DNA of 64,000 bases from Glandiceps talaboti (lineage: Eukaryota; Hemichordata; Enteropneusta; Spengelidae), in assembly GCF_964340395.1 (NCBI RefSeq), contig NC_135567.1, positions 17,625,306 through 17,689,305 of the forward strand, read 5' to 3'. Positions 12,536-23,645 of the stretch are shown one piece after another (positions within the stretch are counted from its first letter, which is position 1; each line of letters starts with the position of its first letter). The notes under the pieces were generated by a model. That model was not told the DNA's origin and ran no database searches. It was given only the letters and a program-made list of their open reading frames with translations. The translations under genes were made by a program, and so were the position numbers.

Positions 12536-15500
12536 ATGAGGCTGGTTCATTCGTTACAATTCTTGGCCAAGACAGTCATAACACAAACTCTAGTTGATCA
12601 CACAGACACTATTCAAGAATACAGAGACAAAGCACTGTACATCATTCGTCAACTAAACACCAATCAGTTCACAGCCGTCAGCGGATTTATTCTACAAAAT
12701 TTTGTCGAGAAGTATCCCAAGTTTTTAACGGATGAGTTACTATATGTGCTAGCGCCCCCACACATCAAGACTTTGCAGTTGGCTGGATTGACTGTGGGTA
12801 AAGATATTGAAAACATGGGCAGACTCTTCAGAAAGTAAGTAACCAATAGCAGCCTTGTTTACTTAATGTTTTGGTTGTAATCACCTTATCCAATCATCAG
12901 GCTTGTACTGGATTTACTTCATGTTTTCATGAAAAAGTGAATTGAGGTCAGTGTTTATACAGTGGAGTGGAATAAAGACCTTACTTGTCTGTTTTATTTC
13001 AATTTTTATTTTCATTGTAGTACAGACAAACTAAGCTGTATGTCTTCAGCCAGAATTGGTAAAGCAGTGCTTGAAATACAAATGCAACAGCTAAATCATT
13101 CAAAATTGCCTTGTATTTACAGCCACTTTCAAGTTACCGTTCACTGATTCAATTTGATACAACCACACATAAACCAATGAGAAACTACACATAAACCAAT
13201 GAGAAACTACACATAAACCAATGAGAAACTATACATAAACCAATGAGAAACTACACATACTATGCAGTCTTAAAACATGGCATAGTGCTAAAAATATAAA
13301 TCGAAGAATACGCTATTTCACACTGCAAACAAGAACTTGAGATTACAGCGCCCTCACTCAAATTGGGGGTATCGTCACATCATAGTACCGTTTCTGAAGA
13401 GCTCTGTCCCTTGGTATTCTGTAGAAGTGTAAAAAATATGTTTTTCATGTTGTTCAGACATCAAGGAAAGCAGCAGTGCTCTGTGATTAACTGAGTAACC
13501 TATACTATTTATAATAATGCTGGTTCTTATATAGCCACACCGTGCTCAAAGCGCTTTACAATTATTACCCCTGGCTTGGATCAGAACGGCACAACAGCCC
13601 TTTAGTCTTCCTCAACTCCCCGGGGAGCATACAATCCATTGCGGCCATTTCAGCGCATAGGATTAAAGCCTTCACATTGCAACCTACATCCTACCAGGTC
13701 CCCAATTATACAGCTGGGTTGACTAAGGCAGTCGTGGTTCAAATCTTGCCCAAGGACTTTAGCCACTCAGAAACAAACAGCAGGCAGCGACAGGGCTCGA
13801 ACCTGCAACCTGTAGATTCCAAGCTGGTCACGCTAACCATTCACCCATCATAACTCGACATATACCCCCAAGGTACACATAGACAGGAAGTAGAGCGCCA
13901 TCATGGCAAATTTTGGAAAGGTCAATTACTCTGTATAGTTTCTTTAAAACTCCTCATGTTTCTTCATTTATAGATGTTGTAAAATCCAAACCTTAGAATT
14001 GGATGGATGTGAAGGGGTAATAAATTTAGATTTGTGTTACCTTATCTCTAAAACACTGACTCAGTTAACATCTGTTGCCATGGAGAGCTGTCCACCAATC
14101 ACAGATGAACATGTACAGGTGAGTAGAATAAACAACAAACAAACATACATATATTTATATGTTTAAGATTCCATGTAACAATATTGTCTTCAGATATCAA
14201 ATCATGTCAAACTTGTAAATAGTTCCTCATCACTTATTCATATTTTGATAGGGAAGTATTCTGGATGCCAGCATGGTTTCTAACTAAACCACATCTGGTC
14301 AAACTCCCTCAATCAGCACAAAAATTTATTCATCCAATCAGTGAACTCGAGCTGCTATAGTGATGTAAAAAGTGTATTAGTAGCATCCTGAGCTGACAAA
14401 TACACCATATTTGGACATTACATAACTGACCCAATAAACACTAACTTTATGAAGGACTGTGTTATTGGTTAGAATTTTGTGATTGATTAACAAAGACATG
14501 ATGTTAATGACTGTGTGGGTGGCTGTGGATGAATTTTAAATTGCATCTCATGCTTCTCGGGACTTCTACGAGATTAACAACTTTGACTATACTGTGAGTA
14601 AAGGTGTAAGTCGTAATGATACCGTATAGGAACTAGAATAATAGGAAAGTGATTCATTGACAGAAATTTACATTTAAGCTTTATTCCAAAAACAAATTTG
14701 AAATTTTTTTATTTTCACAGTTTCTTCTATTGTACTGTCCAACTCTTACTAATTTAAATATTTCATGGAATGAACTAATCACAGACCAAGTCTTTAACCT
14801 GGGGTCACTCAGTACCAGGTCATCACCACGGCGACAGAAGCATGAATCTCATAACATCAACTTAGCTAGTGTGGATGTGTCTGGATGTAAATCGTTGACT
14901 AGTAATTGTGTGAGATACCTGACAATGTTGTGTGGATCTAAGCTACATACATTAAATGTATCATGGACTCAGGTAAGCTATCCTCCCCCACACCTCCCTC
15001 TCTCTACTACTAGTACTCGTAACTGCATTAGAATTAGATACATAACCATGGACACAATTTAATATGCTAATTGCCCCCTTCCCCTCCCCCCCCACTCCCA
15101 GTTTGATATGTTAAAGTGTACATGCAAAGGGTGATACTTTTTTTCGTCAATATGTTTATTTTGCCACAAAAATAAAGGACATTGGGTTTTGTGACTGTAT
15201 AGAATAGCTCTGACATGAGAAATTGCGTGAAAAATGAGCCACTCTAGGCTCAGCCACAGAGCACCTCAGGAAGTACTTTTCATTTGCATATGTATAGGAC
15301 AGTATGTCTTTTATTGTGGTTACCCACTTCTAGTCTACATTGTAACACAGTATCTGTTTGTAAATTGATACAACTATTCTAAGTTATTTATCTACTGTAG
15401 TAAATCTCAATTGAAAGTACCCCCCCCCCTCTAGTCTACATTGATACAATGTCTGTTTTGTAGATGGATAGACATATTCTATGGTATTTATTAGTAAATC

Positions 15501-18500
15501 CCAATTGTAAGTACCCCCTCTAGTCTACATTGTAACATAGTATCTGTTTTGTGGATGGATACTAGTATCCTATGGTATTTATTAGAAAATTTCAATTGCA
15601 AACACCCCCTCTAGCCTAAATTGTTACATAGTATCTGTTTTGTAGATGGATACAAGTATCCTATGGTATTTATTAGAAAATCTCAATTGCAAACACCCCC
15701 CTCTAGTCTACATTGTAACACAGTATCTGTTTTGTAGATGGATACAAGTATTCTATGGTATTTATTAGTAAATCTCAATTGCAAACATCCTCCTCTAGTC
15801 TACATTGTAACATTGTATCTGTTTTGTAGATGGATACAAGTAACCTATGGTATTTATTAGAAAATCTCAATTGCAAACACCCCCCTCTAGTCTAAATTGT
15901 TACATAGTATCTGTTTTGTAGATGGATACAAGTATTCTATGGTATTTATCTGGATACAATTTGGCAACAGTTGTACAACTGGCAGTCTCGCAGGATGGAC
16001 AAGTTCTCGATAGAAACAGGCAAGAAGAAAAACTTATCTCTGATCTCATCCAAAGTCAGAAAAATCTAGAAAAAAGAATTGAAAAAATGGACCAAAGTGA
16101 TGATTCAGAAGATGAGATTCTGGAAGCTCCAAGAAATTTAACATGTGATGAAAAAGTAGAAGAAATGATAACAAAGGAAAATGCGAGTATCAAGGATGTC
16201 AATCAGCAACATGGCGGTGCTGACATTACTGAAGAAAAGGATGCTGCAAACAAACACACAAAGTCTGCCTTTGAGATTTCAGGTCAAAGTTCACACAGTA
16301 AAGGCCACTCTGGAGAAGAAATAGGACAAAAACTAACAAACTTTATTTCCCAAGATGCCATGAATGAGTACTTAGAAAAGAGTTGCCCAGCAACTGATGG
16401 TGTAACTATGGAAACAAACACCATACAAAGCGATCCATTGGAAAAGAAAGATTCTGTTTCTCCTGGTGTCACCATGACTACTACTGGTAACATAGGGTCA
16501 GAAGGTCACATCTTGGAATGTTTACCAGATGATAAAGAAATGTCTTCCGGTGTCACATCAACAGACAAATTAAGTACTAAAAACAGCCAACATATGTCAA
16601 TGAAACATAAAGGTCTTGCCATGAAGTCAGATACAGACAATACAGACATTTTGAAAGCTGATAAAGTTGATCTCAACACAGATGATTCCTCAAAATCTAG
16701 TCTCAATAACCCATCAACTAGCAATGTTGTCATGACAACATTAAACCATGAAGACATTGATCTTGAAATGTCTGTAACGGAGGAAGTAAAAGCTAATGCA
16801 ACAGGCACAAGAACTGGTGATGTCAAAGACAATACAACCAACACACAAACTGATGATGTCATATGTGACACAACAATCATACAAGCTGATGATGTCAGAT
16901 TGGCAAAATTAGTTTCACAAAGTGATGATGTCACAAGAAGCAAAACAAACTCACATGCTGATGCTGCAAGATTGAAGACAATAGACACGCAATCTGATGA
17001 TGTCATGGGCAGTAAAATGAACACGCAAAGTGATGATGTCACAGGAAGCAAAACAAACTCACAAGCTGATGCTGCAAGATTGAAGACAATAGACACGCAA
17101 TCTGATGATGTCATAGGCAGTAAAATGAACACACAAACTGATGATGCAGTTGATAAAACAAACACATGTACAGATGCTAAAAGTGATGAAGATATACCCA
17201 AAAATGACGACACACATTCCATAGCAACCAACAATGATGGCCATTCTCTGGCAACCAACTCCAAGGAGAGTACAGACTCTTCCACTGAGACCACAGCTAC
17301 ACAGGCTGTAGAAAGAACTCAACTATTCCAACCGAATATGACATCCCTTGACATTAGTAACATTACATTAGAACATCCGATAACAGACAGTGCTCTCAGA
17401 GACTTTTTTACAGCTAACAAAAAAATGAGAAAGTTCAGCATTTCCTGGTCAAAGTTAAACAACTTTACACTGGAATTTATCACCAACAATGCACCAGAAA
17501 TGAGAACTCTATCACTGGTAAGTATATATGTATGTGTACAGTATCCTAATACCTCATCAGTACCTGAAGCAACTGAAAGGGTGAATATCTGCACCAGCCC
17601 TGAGGCCCTGCCTTAACTCCATTGCAAAAACATAACAGATTTTTAAAGTGTTTGTTATCGTACATGTAAAGTAAAATAATCAACATTTTACATTTGTTAG
17701 CTTCTTGCAATTTATTGAGTTACATACACATTGTGCGATTGTCCCTTACAAACACAGACTTGGTCTATGTTGTTTCACATTAATTTTTCAAGTAGGAAGC
17801 CATGATAAAATTATTTTATAAATTTAATATCCAAAATAAATATCCAATCCTCATCCATATGACCACTTTAACTGTCTAGTACGTGCAGTGTTCTTCCCCA
17901 CTATAGAGAAAGCATGGTACAAACACCATCTTTGCCATCTAGGCCGCCATGCTTGACATGTTTCTACTGTGCTTAAAAAGCGGTCTACCTTCCTTGAGCT
18001 TTATAGTAATCTTTGCATATCAAAATTATACTAATACTTTCACATGAAGAGAAATGGCTGATCCCGAATGTACATGTGTGTATGTGTTAAAATAAACATG
18101 TGTTCCAGTGTTGAAGACATGCATATACTAATCACTATTGCAAACCAGTATGCAAATTACCATGTTATTTATATGTAAATTAATATGCAAATTATCCATA
18201 TATCCTGGGAGAACACTGCATGGATACGAATAATGTATTTGTGTTTTTTCTATAGGTTGACTGTGAGTCACTGTCCAGTGCTGGTATTGTGTGTCTAAGT
18301 AAATGCAGAAAACTGGAACAACTTGACCTTAAAGGTAGTTCATTTAAATTACACTGAAAGAGGAACACCACGCCATAAAGTCAAAACATTTTCTTAAACT
18401 ATTGGTTCTGGAGAGTCAATTCTTGATTTTACATCACCTTAAGCATCATAAAATAACTCCTGAGAACGCATAGTTTATGAAAATGTCTAATTCCTGGAGT

Positions 18501-21500
18501 TGTGTTCCACTTTAAACCTTTCACCACCAATTCCTGCTATTGTGAGAACGCGCAAGAATTGCTAATGATTCATTTTACTGGATAGCCAAATAATACCATG
18601 TTCATATGTTGCATAAATTACCAGATGTTCTCTACATAATTAACATTATACGGTTTTTGCTACAGGTGTATCTTTCATCTCGGATGCTGGTTTGACTCCA
18701 CTCTTAGCCAATAGCGACTCTGCTCTTACAAAGCTATGTCTTGCCGAAGCCAACATTACAGATGTTTCAATGCATAGGATTGGTAAATATTTTGGTCCTA
18801 AGGTAAGTCTATTACGCTTAATGTGATTGGTCAATATATGTTGGTCCTAGAGTAATGATGTTATGATAGATATAATTGGTCATATTTGGGTCAAATTAAA
18901 GAATAGGGATATTATAACATAGGGTTGTCTGTGGCCGAGCGGTTAAACTTACCACTGCTGTCGGGGTTCAAACCCATTCAGGGTTTGATTAAATTTACCA
19001 TGCAGTAAGTAAAAAGAGAGTCATTCAGTTTAACTCTACCAAACAACGCAGGTTTTCCCCGGGTACTCCGGTTTCCTCCTGCATTAACATTGAACCCATG
19101 AGGGATGGCCCTCACTGGACTTCTTGGGAGATAAGTGTTTATATACTTAAAGAACTATCCAGTATAAATAAAGATTATTTATTGTATCATTCAGTATGAT
19201 ATAATATAATATAATATAATATAATGTAATGTAATGTAATATAATGTAATGTAATGTAATGTAATGTAATGTAATGTAACGTAACGTAAAGTAATATAAT
19301 GTAATGTAATGTAATGTAATGTAATGTAATGTAATGTAATGTAATGTAACGTAACGTAACGTAATATAATGTAATGTAACGTAACGTAACGTAATATAAT
19401 GTAATGTAATGTAATGTAATGTAATGTAACGTAACGTAACGTAACGTAATGTAATGTAATGTAACGTAACGTAACGTAACGTAATGTAATGTAATGTAAT
19501 GTAATGTAATGTAACGTAACGTAACGTAACGTAATTGTAATGTAATGTAACGTAATGTAACGTAACGTAACGTAACGTAATATAATGTAATGTAATGTAA
19601 TGTAATGTAATGTAATGTAATGTAATGTAACGTAACATAATGTAATGTAATATAATGTAATGTAATGTAATGTAATGTAATGTAGTCATATATAAAATAT
19701 AATATAATGTAATATAACATGATAACATAATATAACATAACATCACATAAAATAATATAACATAACATCACATAATATAATATATCATAACGTAACAACA
19801 TAATATAACATAACATCACATAATATAACATCACATAACATATAACATAACATACATAACATAACATAGCATATAACATAACATAATGTAATATAATATT
19901 TCATAATTTTTCTTAATAGATAAAAGATCTAGATATATCATGGTGTGAAGAAGTGACTGATAATGGAATCTCAGCCGTAGTTGAATCCTGTACATCACTA
20001 GAAAGTCTTAGTTTACGACAGTGTCCGGCGACGGATGACACATTGATGACAATGGCAGATAAATGTGTACATCTAAGTAACTTAAACCTATGTGGAGTAG
20101 AAGAATTATCAGATACAGCAGTAACTGTGATGGTGTCAAGATTTCATTATCTACAGAAAATTGATCTGAGTTGGAATGCAAGTAAGATTACCTATGGTTG
20201 TATAATTAGATATTATTCCCCAGCTAAATATTGGTAACAATTAGATGTTATTCCCAATATTTTTCTTCTTTCAGTCAAGGAAAATATGAGTGACCTAAGG
20301 GGCGTTTGTCACTGTTCAACTAGCGACTGTTAGTGACAACCCTTAGGTCATGAGTATTTTCCAGTGGAATGAAGAAAAATATTGGAGAATAACATAATTA
20401 TACCAGTGCCAGTAATATCAAGGAAAAATAATTTTGACTCATATTTTGAACAGAGCAGAACTAGTGATGCAGATGCATGTTGTCGTGACATAGACATGCA
20501 TTGTCATGATGTAGAATGACCAGAGTTTTGTTAGAGTTTCTTGTAAGGTCATGTAGGATTGTCCTGTTTCCTGTAGTAGTGTACTGTGTGGTATACCAGA
20601 AGATTCTCTGTCATGTAGGATTGTCCTGTCGATATGTACATGTAGCGTAGGGTGTTCTGTAATGGTGTACTGTTGGGTTGTCCCGGGAGAGTCTCAGTTT
20701 TTGTGGTGGGTTGTCCCTGAGGAGTGTTCTTTTTTATTTTACCTATCTGCTTATCCTGTAGGGCTGTACTGTAAGGTTGCCTGGTACATACAGTTGTCAT
20801 GCATGGTTGTAGTGTACTGTATGGTTGTTTATGATATGTTATAAGAACATGTACTCTCTGTCATTTGATCTCAATGTTTTTTTTTCTTCTTCAGATTTGA
20901 GTAACACGTCGATCACAATGTTATTATCAGCATGTACATTACTAGAGACTGCGATACTGTGTGGATTAAAATCTATTACATCGAAACCATTCTTTCCGAT
21001 CATTGCAGGTAAGTTTACCAATCACAGTCCAGAATATTTCAAGCGAGTTTATTGTGTAGAAAATACTGCACAAGATATGTTATGGTTTATTTTTAGTTAG
21101 TAATAATTAAATGCTTACCTGATTAGTGAGTTATCCTTCATTAAGCAGTTCAAAGCTGCTAATGAGTGCATGTGAATATTATTATTAATCATAATTTTAA
21201 TAAATATTGCCATACATGTTTACTTTCTGACTCATTTGCATACTTGTTATTTGCATACATGCATGATACATTGTGGCTTTCTGCCTCATTTGCATACTTG
21301 TCATTTGCATACATGTATGATACATTGTGGCTTTCTGACTCATTTGCATACTTGTCATTTGCATACATGTATGACAAATTGTGACTTTCTGCCTCATTTG
21401 CATACTTTTAATTTGCATACATGTATGATACATTGTGACTTTCTGCCTCATTTGCATACTTTTAATTTGCATACAGGTATGATACATTGTGGCTTTTCTG

Positions 21501-22818
21501 CCTCATTTGCATACTTGTCATTTGCATACATGTATGATACATTGTGGCTTTCTGCCTCATTTGCATGGTCTTATAAGATACATTATAACCTTTGACTCAT
21601 TTGGCAATGCTTATTTGTATGATACATTGTACACTTTATCACTCATTTGCATACTTGTGTAATACTTTGTAGCTTTTATGACTCATTTGCATATTTGTAT
21701 GATACATTTTAACTCATTTTAATACATACCTGTATGTTACATTGAATTTGTAGCTTTTTTGACTCATTTGCATACCTGTATGATACATTGTACTCTTTGT
21801 CTCTCATTTGCATACCTGTATGATATATTGTAGCTTTTCTTACTTATTTGCATACTTGTCTGACAGATTATACACTAACTTATTTGCATACATATCATAC
21901 ATTGTTTCTCATATAATATTATTCATTTATAATATTTATTAGATTTACATAAATGGAGGCGATGCCAAGCTCTCCTTAAAGTGAAACTAAGAGAAAGGAA
22001 AGTACTGAAGGAAAGTGGCGACCCTCAACTTTCAAGTGATGAGGTAAGTAGAATGCCTGCCAAAATATTTCTAGGCAACATTTAGATGTATTGCTAGGCA
22101 ATATGTAGATTTGTTGCTAGGTAATGAGTAGACCTGTTGTTAGGCAATGTACAGATGTGTTGCTAGGCAAGAAACATGTATTGCTAGGCAACATATAGAT
22201 GTATTGCTATGCAGTGTGTAGATGTGTTGCCAGGCAACAAATACCGGTATATGTATTGCTTGGCAACAAATAGATGTATTGCTTGACAACATATAGATGC
22301 AATGTGTAGATGTGTTGCCAGACAACAAATAGATGTATTGCTAGGCAACATATAGATGTATTGCTATGTAGTGTGTAGACGTGTTGCCAGGCAACATAGA
22401 TAATTATATTGATAATTATGTGTGAAGTAAACAAACAGTACAATATTGAAACTGTACTGTATGTATTCTGAATATTTGAAGCAGGGTGCAAAACATTAAA
22501 GCAGGGCGTCGGCCGTCAATACCAGGGCGCCGCGCCCTGCTAAAACCCCTTGTGGAGAACACTGATTCGGAAAGAATTGGTTTCTCTGTTATCTGACCAT
22601 CTTATCGTATTGTCTTTAAATAGGAGTTTGAAGATCTATTTGTACCACATCGTTCTACGTGTTATGCAGCCTATCTGAAGTATATAGATTTAGAATACTG
22701 CAATCAAGTAAATGATGACGCCTTGGCTGAAGTTGTCGCTGTCTGTCGGGGTACTCTTTATGTACGGGATTACTATGGTCAACAGTTGGAACCAAAACTG
22801 TTAAAATTCAAAGTGTAA
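12536..22818 (+). CDS. large leucine-rich-repeat (RNI/AMN1-type) protein with acidic disordered insert
   Basis: Ten coding exons: 12536-12834, 13974-14118, 14721-14972, 15922-17517, 18256-18334, 18666-18802, 19920-20181, 20895-21008, 21943-22043, 22624-22818. All junctions are GT-AG with matching phases, and the sum is 3180 bp (1059 residues). The start is the first ATG after an in-frame TGA at 12506. Residues about 75-232 and 700-990 carry irregular cysteine-type LRRs of the F-box-LRR/AMN1 kind (LDISWCEEVTDNGI, LESLSLRQCPATDDTLMTMA, LSNLNLCGVEELSD), a fold used for protein binding. Exon 4 inserts about 460 residues rich in Asp, Ser, Thr and Lys, with repeats of the QSDDVxGSKxN type. I see no F-box, so an E3-ligase adaptor role is possible but unsupported. 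The C-terminus (VCRGTLYVRDYYGQQLEP) is compact and follows the last repeat. Confidence 0.82.
13150..13262. repeat. 21-bp tandem repeat
   Basis: About five copies of aaccaatgagaaactacacat in the first coding intron of the LRR gene. Confidence 0.9.
13511..13862 (-). mobile_element. tRNA-derived SINE, copy 2
   Basis: Second copy of the family at 11284-11645. The minus-strand head reads TGGTTAGCGTGACC (A box) and GCAGGTTCGAGCCC (B box), and the tail has gtaaagcgctttgagcac. It lies in the intron 12835-13973 of the LRR gene. Confidence 0.72.
15325..15945. repeat. about 92-bp tandem repeat containing copies of the exon 4 splice acceptor
   Basis: Seven units start at about 15331, 15432, 15521, 15612, 15704, 15796 and 15888. 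Each carries TATCTGTTTTGTAG followed by ATGGATACAAGTAT-type sequence, the same as the real 3' splice site and first codons of exon 4 at 15922. The earlier units run into stop codons, so only the last acceptor opens the long exon. Confidence 0.9.
16840..17145 (+). repeat. in-frame coding repeats in the LRR gene disordered region
   Basis: Degenerate repeats of about 12-14 codons with core Asp-Asp-Val (TQxDDV) plus a higher-order duplication of about 123 bp: the SKTNS-ADAARLKTIDTQSDDV block at about 16930-17000 recurs at about 17045-17115. The frame is kept throughout, and the array adds Asp, Ser and Thr. Confidence 0.8.
17645..17873. mobile_element. truncated copy of the TTAA fold-back MITE
   Basis: The right half of the element at 5960-6295, including TTTTTCAAGTAGGAAGCCAT and the end TATGACCACTTTAA, lies in the intron after exon 4 of the LRR gene. 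The left arm is missing or decayed. Confidence 0.65.
18922..19180 (+). mobile_element. tRNA-derived SINE with GGCCGAGCGG head
   Basis: The head GTCTGTGGCCGAGCGGTTAA contains an A box, and GTCGGGGTTCAAACCC a B box. The body has cgggtactccggtttcctcc, a motif I recall from widespread animal SINE tails, and it ends in an AATAAAG-rich tail. It sits in the intron 18803-19919 of the LRR gene. The head is related to the tandem array at 60756-61153. Confidence 0.75.
19192..19890. repeat. TGTAA/CGTAA pentanucleotide satellite
   Basis: About 490 bp of 5-bp units alternating between GTAAT and GTAAC blocks, followed by degenerate ATAACA-type repeats to about 19890. It starts directly at the AT-rich end of the upstream SINE. 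The 199- and 230-residue Tyr/Ile/Thr frames are artefacts. Confidence 0.95.
20240..20395. mobile_element. fold-back MITE, copy 1 of the CCTAAGGG family
   Basis: Inverted arms of about 60 bp: the left arm has CCAATATTTTTCTTC, GGAAAATATGAGTGACCTAA, and the right arm the complement. The loop is about 35 bp. It lies in the intron 20182-20894 of the LRR gene. A second copy is at about 45165-45335. Confidence 0.65.
21215..21900. repeat. 54-bp minisatellite in LRR gene intron
   Basis: Units at about 21271, 21325, 21379 and 21433 (54-bp spacing) of CTCATTTGCATACTTGTCAT plus acatgtatgatacattgtgg. They become degenerate towards 21900, still inside the intron 21009-21942. Confidence 0.9.
22060..22400. 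repeat. TTGCTAGGCAA minisatellite
   Basis: Short units around the palindrome TTGCTAGGCAA and atatagatgtattgct, with variable spacing, in the last intron of the LRR gene (22044-22623). Confidence 0.85.
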
Positions 22819-23645
22819 TCAGACTCATGGCAGCTAATATTAGAGTTGATAACCATGATAACAGCTAGAACTGAAACTGTTAAAATTCAAAATGTTGTCT
22901 GCTCGCTACATCTAATATGAGAGTGAGGGTACATGATTACCATGACAACAGCTAGAACCGAAACTGTTAAAATTCAAAATGTAGTCAACTCCCTACATCT
23001 AACATGAGTACCCTCAGTACATGATTACCATGACAACAGTTAGAACCACACCTGTTCAAATTGAAGATGCAGACAATCGCTACATCTAGCATGAGAGTGA
23101 GGTATGTGATTACTAAGACAACAGTTAACCAAAACTATTAAAATTGAAAATGTAGTCAGCTCATTGCATCTAACATTAGAATGAAGGGTACATGATTACC
23201 ATAACAACAGTTAGACCCCAAACTTAATATTCAAAATGAAGTCAACTCTCTGCATCTATGAATGAGAGTGAGGGCACATGATTACCATGACAACAGTTAG
23301 ACTCAAAACTTAAAATTTTAAAGTGTAATCTGCTCACTATCTAATGTTAGAGTGAGGGTACATGATTACCATGACAACAGTTACAACCAACACTGTAGAC
23401 TGTCGACAGTCTCTCGCGCCTTTTTTTCCTACGTTTTATCTAAACTCCGATCCGGCGCAACACTAGTCTAATCGCAAACTGATATCGAGGGCCGAAGGCC
23501 CGAGCCGGGCCTTCGGCCCTCGATATCGATTATACTAGTGACAGTAGTTGCGCCGGATCGGAGTTTAGATAAAACGTACGAAAAAAAGGCGCGAGCGACT
23601 GTCGACAGTCTACCAACACTGTTAAAATTCAATGTGTGACCAACT
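22780..23645. repeat. about 86-bp minisatellite derived from the last coding exon of the LRR gene
   Basis: Units of the form catgattaccatgacaaca, gttagaaccaaaactgttaa, aattcaaaatgtagtcaact. The first unit is the coding sequence itself: the last codons and stop of the LRR gene (QQLEPKLLKFKV) read acagttggaaccaaaactgtt then aaaattcaaagtgtaatc. Six or more units follow. The same family recurs at about 41600-41965. Confidence 0.85.
23396..23612. mobile_element. fold-back transposon (MITE) with 9-bp target duplication
   Basis: A 217-bp near-perfect palindrome. The ends are TAGACTGTCGACAGTC and its complement, with arms of about 95 bp sharing CGCGCCTTTTTTTC, GTTTTATCTAAACTCCGATC and CGATATCGAGGGCCGAAGGC. 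It is flanked by CCAACACTG on both sides (23387-23395 and 23613-23621). Removing it restores the surrounding minisatellite unit. A 9-bp target duplication with long inverted arms suggests a Mutator-like element. It encodes nothing. Confidence 0.85.

Noticed and set aside
16506-17294. A 262-residue minus-strand frame
   Set aside because: It is the shadow of the repetitive exon 4 of the LRR gene. Its hydrophobic look comes from reversing Asp/Ser/Thr codons.
19147-19879. Long Tyr/Ile/Thr/Leu frames on the minus strand
   Set aside because: Pure products of the TGTAA pentanucleotide satellite.
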